From Dehalococcoidia bacterium (GTDB lineage: Bacteria; Chloroflexota; Dehalococcoidia; GIF9; UBA5620), in NCBI GenBank assembly GCA_016783225.1, contig JADHWZ010000032.1, positions 1-15,002 of the forward strand: DNA of 15,002 bases, in the 5' to 3' direction. A program made the position numbers and the translations under genes. Positions 13,433 to 15,002 of this stretch are shown one piece after another. Within the stretch, counting starts at the first letter, position 1, and the number at the start of each line of letters is the position of its first letter. The notes beneath the pieces were generated by a model. The model was not told the origin of the DNA and made no database searches. It worked only from the letters and a program-made list of their open reading frames with translations.

Positions 13433-14509
13433 GTGGACACCTATAATGAGCTTCAACAAAAGCTTAATACTCATCCTGCCGGGGCGCCCGACCGCCCGGA
13501 GTTCTTGGAAATCCTCCGCATGTTATTCACTCCTGAAGAAGCTGAGCTCGCCGTTCAGCTTGCCTTCCGTCCAAAGCGAGTTGATGACATCGCCCAGAAA
13601 GCCGGGCTCTCCGCAGACGAGGCCGCTTCCCTGTGTGAGGGGCTAGCTGATAAAGGGCTGGTCTTCTGCAGAACTCGTGATGGCGACAAAGCCTATGCGC
13701 TTCAACCTCTGGTGCCCGGTATCTTCGAGATGCCTTTCATGGGGCGCAAGCATATTGATGTCGATTTCAGCCGGCTGGGAGAACTGTGGGAGCAATACTA
13801 CGATAATGGCCAGGGGCAGGAGCTTCATAGCAGTAAAACTAGCTTTCTCCGGGTTCTACCGGTGCGAAAGGCCATCCCTTCCGCCATCAACGTCCTTCCT
13901 TTTGAGGAGGTTTCCAACTACATAGACAAAGCCGACCATATCTCAGTTGCTGACTGCGCCTGCCGCGTTGCCGAGAAGAGATGCAATAACCCCATAGAAG
14001 TCTGTTTTGCCTTCGACGATGGTGCCAGGTTCCTGGTTGAGCGGAAATTGGCGCGATTCGTCACCAAGGAGGAAGCCCTGAAGATACTGCAGGAATGTGA
14101 AGACATTGGACTGGTACATTGTACTAGCAACACTTCAGACAGACTTATGCTTCTGTGCAACTGTTGTCCCTGCTGTTGTCACGCGCTCGGGGCCATCACC
14201 AGGATAAAGGACACTGTCTCCCATCCCGTCTCCAACTTCTATGCTTCTGTGAATGTTGACGACTGCAACGCGTGCGGCGTTTGTGAGGACAGGTGCCCGG
14301 CAGAGGCCATCGCTGTGGACGACGTGGCTGCCATAAATGTCTCCCTTTGCATTGGCTGCGGCCTGTGCGCTTCCGCTTGCCCCACCGATGCTATTGCTCT
14401 CAACCGCAGAGATGAAAGCATAGAACCGCCTGCGAACATCAGGGAACTCTACCTCAAAATGGCTGAGGAAAAGGGCCGAGTGGAGGCTTTCATGGGCAAT
14501 CTTGCATAA
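13433..14509 (+). CDS. Cys-rich ferredoxin-domain protein, copy 3 (divergent)
   Basis: This 358-residue protein has the same architecture as copies 1 and 2 but with much lower identity. It has an N-terminal winged-helix-like domain (TPEEAELAVQLAFRPKRVDDIAQ... GLVFCRTRDGDKAY). The middle has a CAC motif (ADCACRVAEKRC) and EVCFAFDDG, then LCNCCPCCC with Cys242 at the position of the TGA in copy 1. Two ferredoxin motifs end it (CNACGVCEDRCP, CIGCGLCASACP). The start is GTG at 13433, behind AAGGGGGAT at good spacing. A tiny frame at 13372-13419, with its own AAAGGAGG and TTG start, precedes it and may be a remnant. The 171-base gap from copy 2 suggests it could have its own expression, though no strong promoter is seen. 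Confidence 0.9.
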   Translation: MDTYNELQQKLNTHPAGAPDRPEFLEILRMLFTPEEAELAVQLAFRPKRVDDIAQKAGLSADEAASLCEGLADKGLVFCRTRDGDKAYALQPLVPGIFEMPFMGRKHIDVDFSRLGELWEQYYDNGQGQELHSSKTSFLRVLPVRKAIPSAINVLPFEEVSNYIDKADHISVADCACRVAEKRCNNPIEVCFAFDDGARFLVERKLARFVTKEEALKILQECEDIGLVHCTSNTSDRLMLLCNCCPCCCHALGAITRIKDTVSHPVSNFYASVNVDDCNACGVCEDRCPAEAIAVDDVAAINVSLCIGCGLCASACPTDAIALNRRDESIEPPANIRELYLKMAEEKGRVEAFMGNLA

Positions 14510-14562
14510 CCGCGGCACTGTAAAAGAAAGGCGTGAGGTGCCACTGGTCTACTGGACGGGTA

Positions 14563-14600
14563 CACCCGCTGAAAGATGTGCGCGAGTATATGAGCCCAAC
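14563..14600 (+). pseudogene. Possible C-terminal scrap of a further paralogue
   Basis: The frame reading HPLKDVREY resembles the end of copy 1 (GPPKDAREY) and copy 2 (HPPKD). At the DNA level, GATGTGCGCGAGTAT here matches GATGCGCGCGAGTAT in copy 1 (11898-11912) at 14 of 15 bases. The flanks do not match, so this is at best a tiny decayed fragment between copy 3 and the next gene. Confidence 0.3.
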
Positions 14601-14678
14601 GGGGACCGGAAAGAGACAGGTAGCAAGCCGGTAACCGGATCAATAGAAGCGGCTGCAAAACGAAGGAGGTAGGGAAGA

Positions 14679-14807
14679 ATGTCACTAAGCGAGGACACAA
14701 AGGACTTGGGCCTCGACCTCGGCTATAGCAAGGTGGCTATCACCATGGGCAACAGCTTTCCTGCGCACCTTGAAAAACCCAAGGCAAGGCATGACATGCA
14801 CGGGTAA
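14679..14807 (+). pseudogene. Truncated 42-residue frame, N-terminus of an unidentified larger protein
   Basis: AAGGAGGT 8 bases before the ATG makes translation likely. The product (starting MSLSEDTKDLGLDLGYSK, then VAITMGNSFPAHLEKP, ending DMHG) looks like the first helix and strand of a bigger enzyme. The pattern 'LGLDLGYSKVAI' and 'FPxHLEK' recalls the opening of 4Fe-4S double-cluster proteins related to QueG and reductive dehalogenases, but this is from memory and weak. It stops at 14805-14807, before any Fe-S motif. It lies 43 bases upstream of the DUF169 gene with a good binding site. It could be a small leader peptide or a deleted gene. Confidence 0.4.
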
Positions 14808-14850
14808 ATCTAGAAACAAACCACAAGAAAATACAATCGGAGGTGACACT

Positions 14851-15002
14851 ATGACAGAGTTGACCGAAAAAGCTCAGGCTCTAAACAGACTCATCAGGCC
14901 CCTGACCTTCCCCATCGGTGTAAAGCTGGTAAAGAGCGCTGACGACTTCCCCGAAAGAACCAGACGTCCTGCCAAGGACATGGGATTCAAGACAATGCTG
15001 TG
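14851..15002 (+). CDS. DUF169-family protein (partial, runs off the window)
   Basis: Fifty codons are visible, beginning MTELTEKAQALNRLIRPL followed by TFPIGVKLVKS and ending MGFKTML at the window edge. The pattern 'LNxLIRPLTFPIGVKLVKS...RPxKDMGFK' is typical of the start of DUF169 proteins. These are uncharacterised proteins common in methanogens, Dehalococcoidia and other anaerobes, frequently carrying conserved cysteines and found near Fe-S or corrinoid genes. A CGGAGGTGA ribosome binding site 6 bases before the ATG fixes the start. Function is unknown. The rest of the gene lies outside the window, so completeness cannot be judged. Confidence 0.75.
   Translation, partial: MTELTEKAQALNRLIRPLTFPIGVKLVKSADDFPERTRRPAKDMGFKTML

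Noticed and set aside
14533..14680. Cobalamin-riboswitch-like GCCACTGG motif in the gap after copy 3
   Set aside because: Only this short match is present. The other conserved riboswitch blocks are missing or out of order.
1..15002. CRISPR array
   Set aside because: No regularly spaced direct repeats were seen anywhere in the window.

Overview
The window (15,002 bases) reads as chromosomal DNA of an anaerobic bacterium. It has many iron-sulfur proteins, a tungsten-type aldehyde ferredoxin oxidoreductase, a DUF169 protein and an encoded-CCA tRNA. The flavour of the proteins resembles Dehalococcoidia-like Chloroflexota, but that is an inference from memory and the sequence alone does not prove it. 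Most genes are moderately GC-rich. The block at about 7,700-9,350 is visibly AT-richer.

Layout. Positions 3-116 hold a minus-strand tRNA-Gln(CUG) with its own promoter. A lipoprotein gene follows (527-1093), then a decayed Fe-S oxidoreductase fragment (1261-1551), then rnc (RNase III) behind a good promoter. On the minus strand, 7191 down to 2448 reads as one gene row: P-loop kinase, aldehyde ferredoxin oxidoreductase, leucyl aminopeptidase (11-base overlap, TTG start), and a UlaG-like metallo-hydrolase. A 35-residue single-span membrane peptide lies just upstream of this row.

Positions 7679-10245 are a 2,567-base insertion element with near-perfect 17-base terminal inverted repeats (16/17) and a 6-base target duplication (ACGAGT). 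It carries an IS1-like DDE transposase interrupted by one in-frame TAA. It also carries cargo: a 49-residue two-span membrane peptide, a basic 78-residue KGG-type protein, and a DUF5678-like protein paired with a retropepsin-like aspartyl protease. The KGG gene and the transposase have near-consensus promoters whose -10 box sits exactly 6 bases before the ATG, which predicts leaderless mRNAs. The element landed at the edge of a perfect 14+14 palindrome, so that palindrome is now 2.6 kb from the MarR-cluster promoter it once adjoined.

Positions 10260-14509 hold a MarR regulator followed by three paralogous proteins, each with a winged-helix-like N-terminus, a Cys-rich middle (CxC, Cys pair, then a CNCCxCCC motif) and two [4Fe-4S] ferredoxin motifs. 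The first paralogue has an in-frame TGA exactly where the other two have the first Cys of CNCCxCCC. The frame continues intact for 146 codons, and a small hairpin with a G-containing loop lies downstream. This makes it a candidate selenoprotein, and it is the most interesting observation in the window. The right end holds decayed gene pieces (14510-14807) and the start of a DUF169 gene that runs off the edge.
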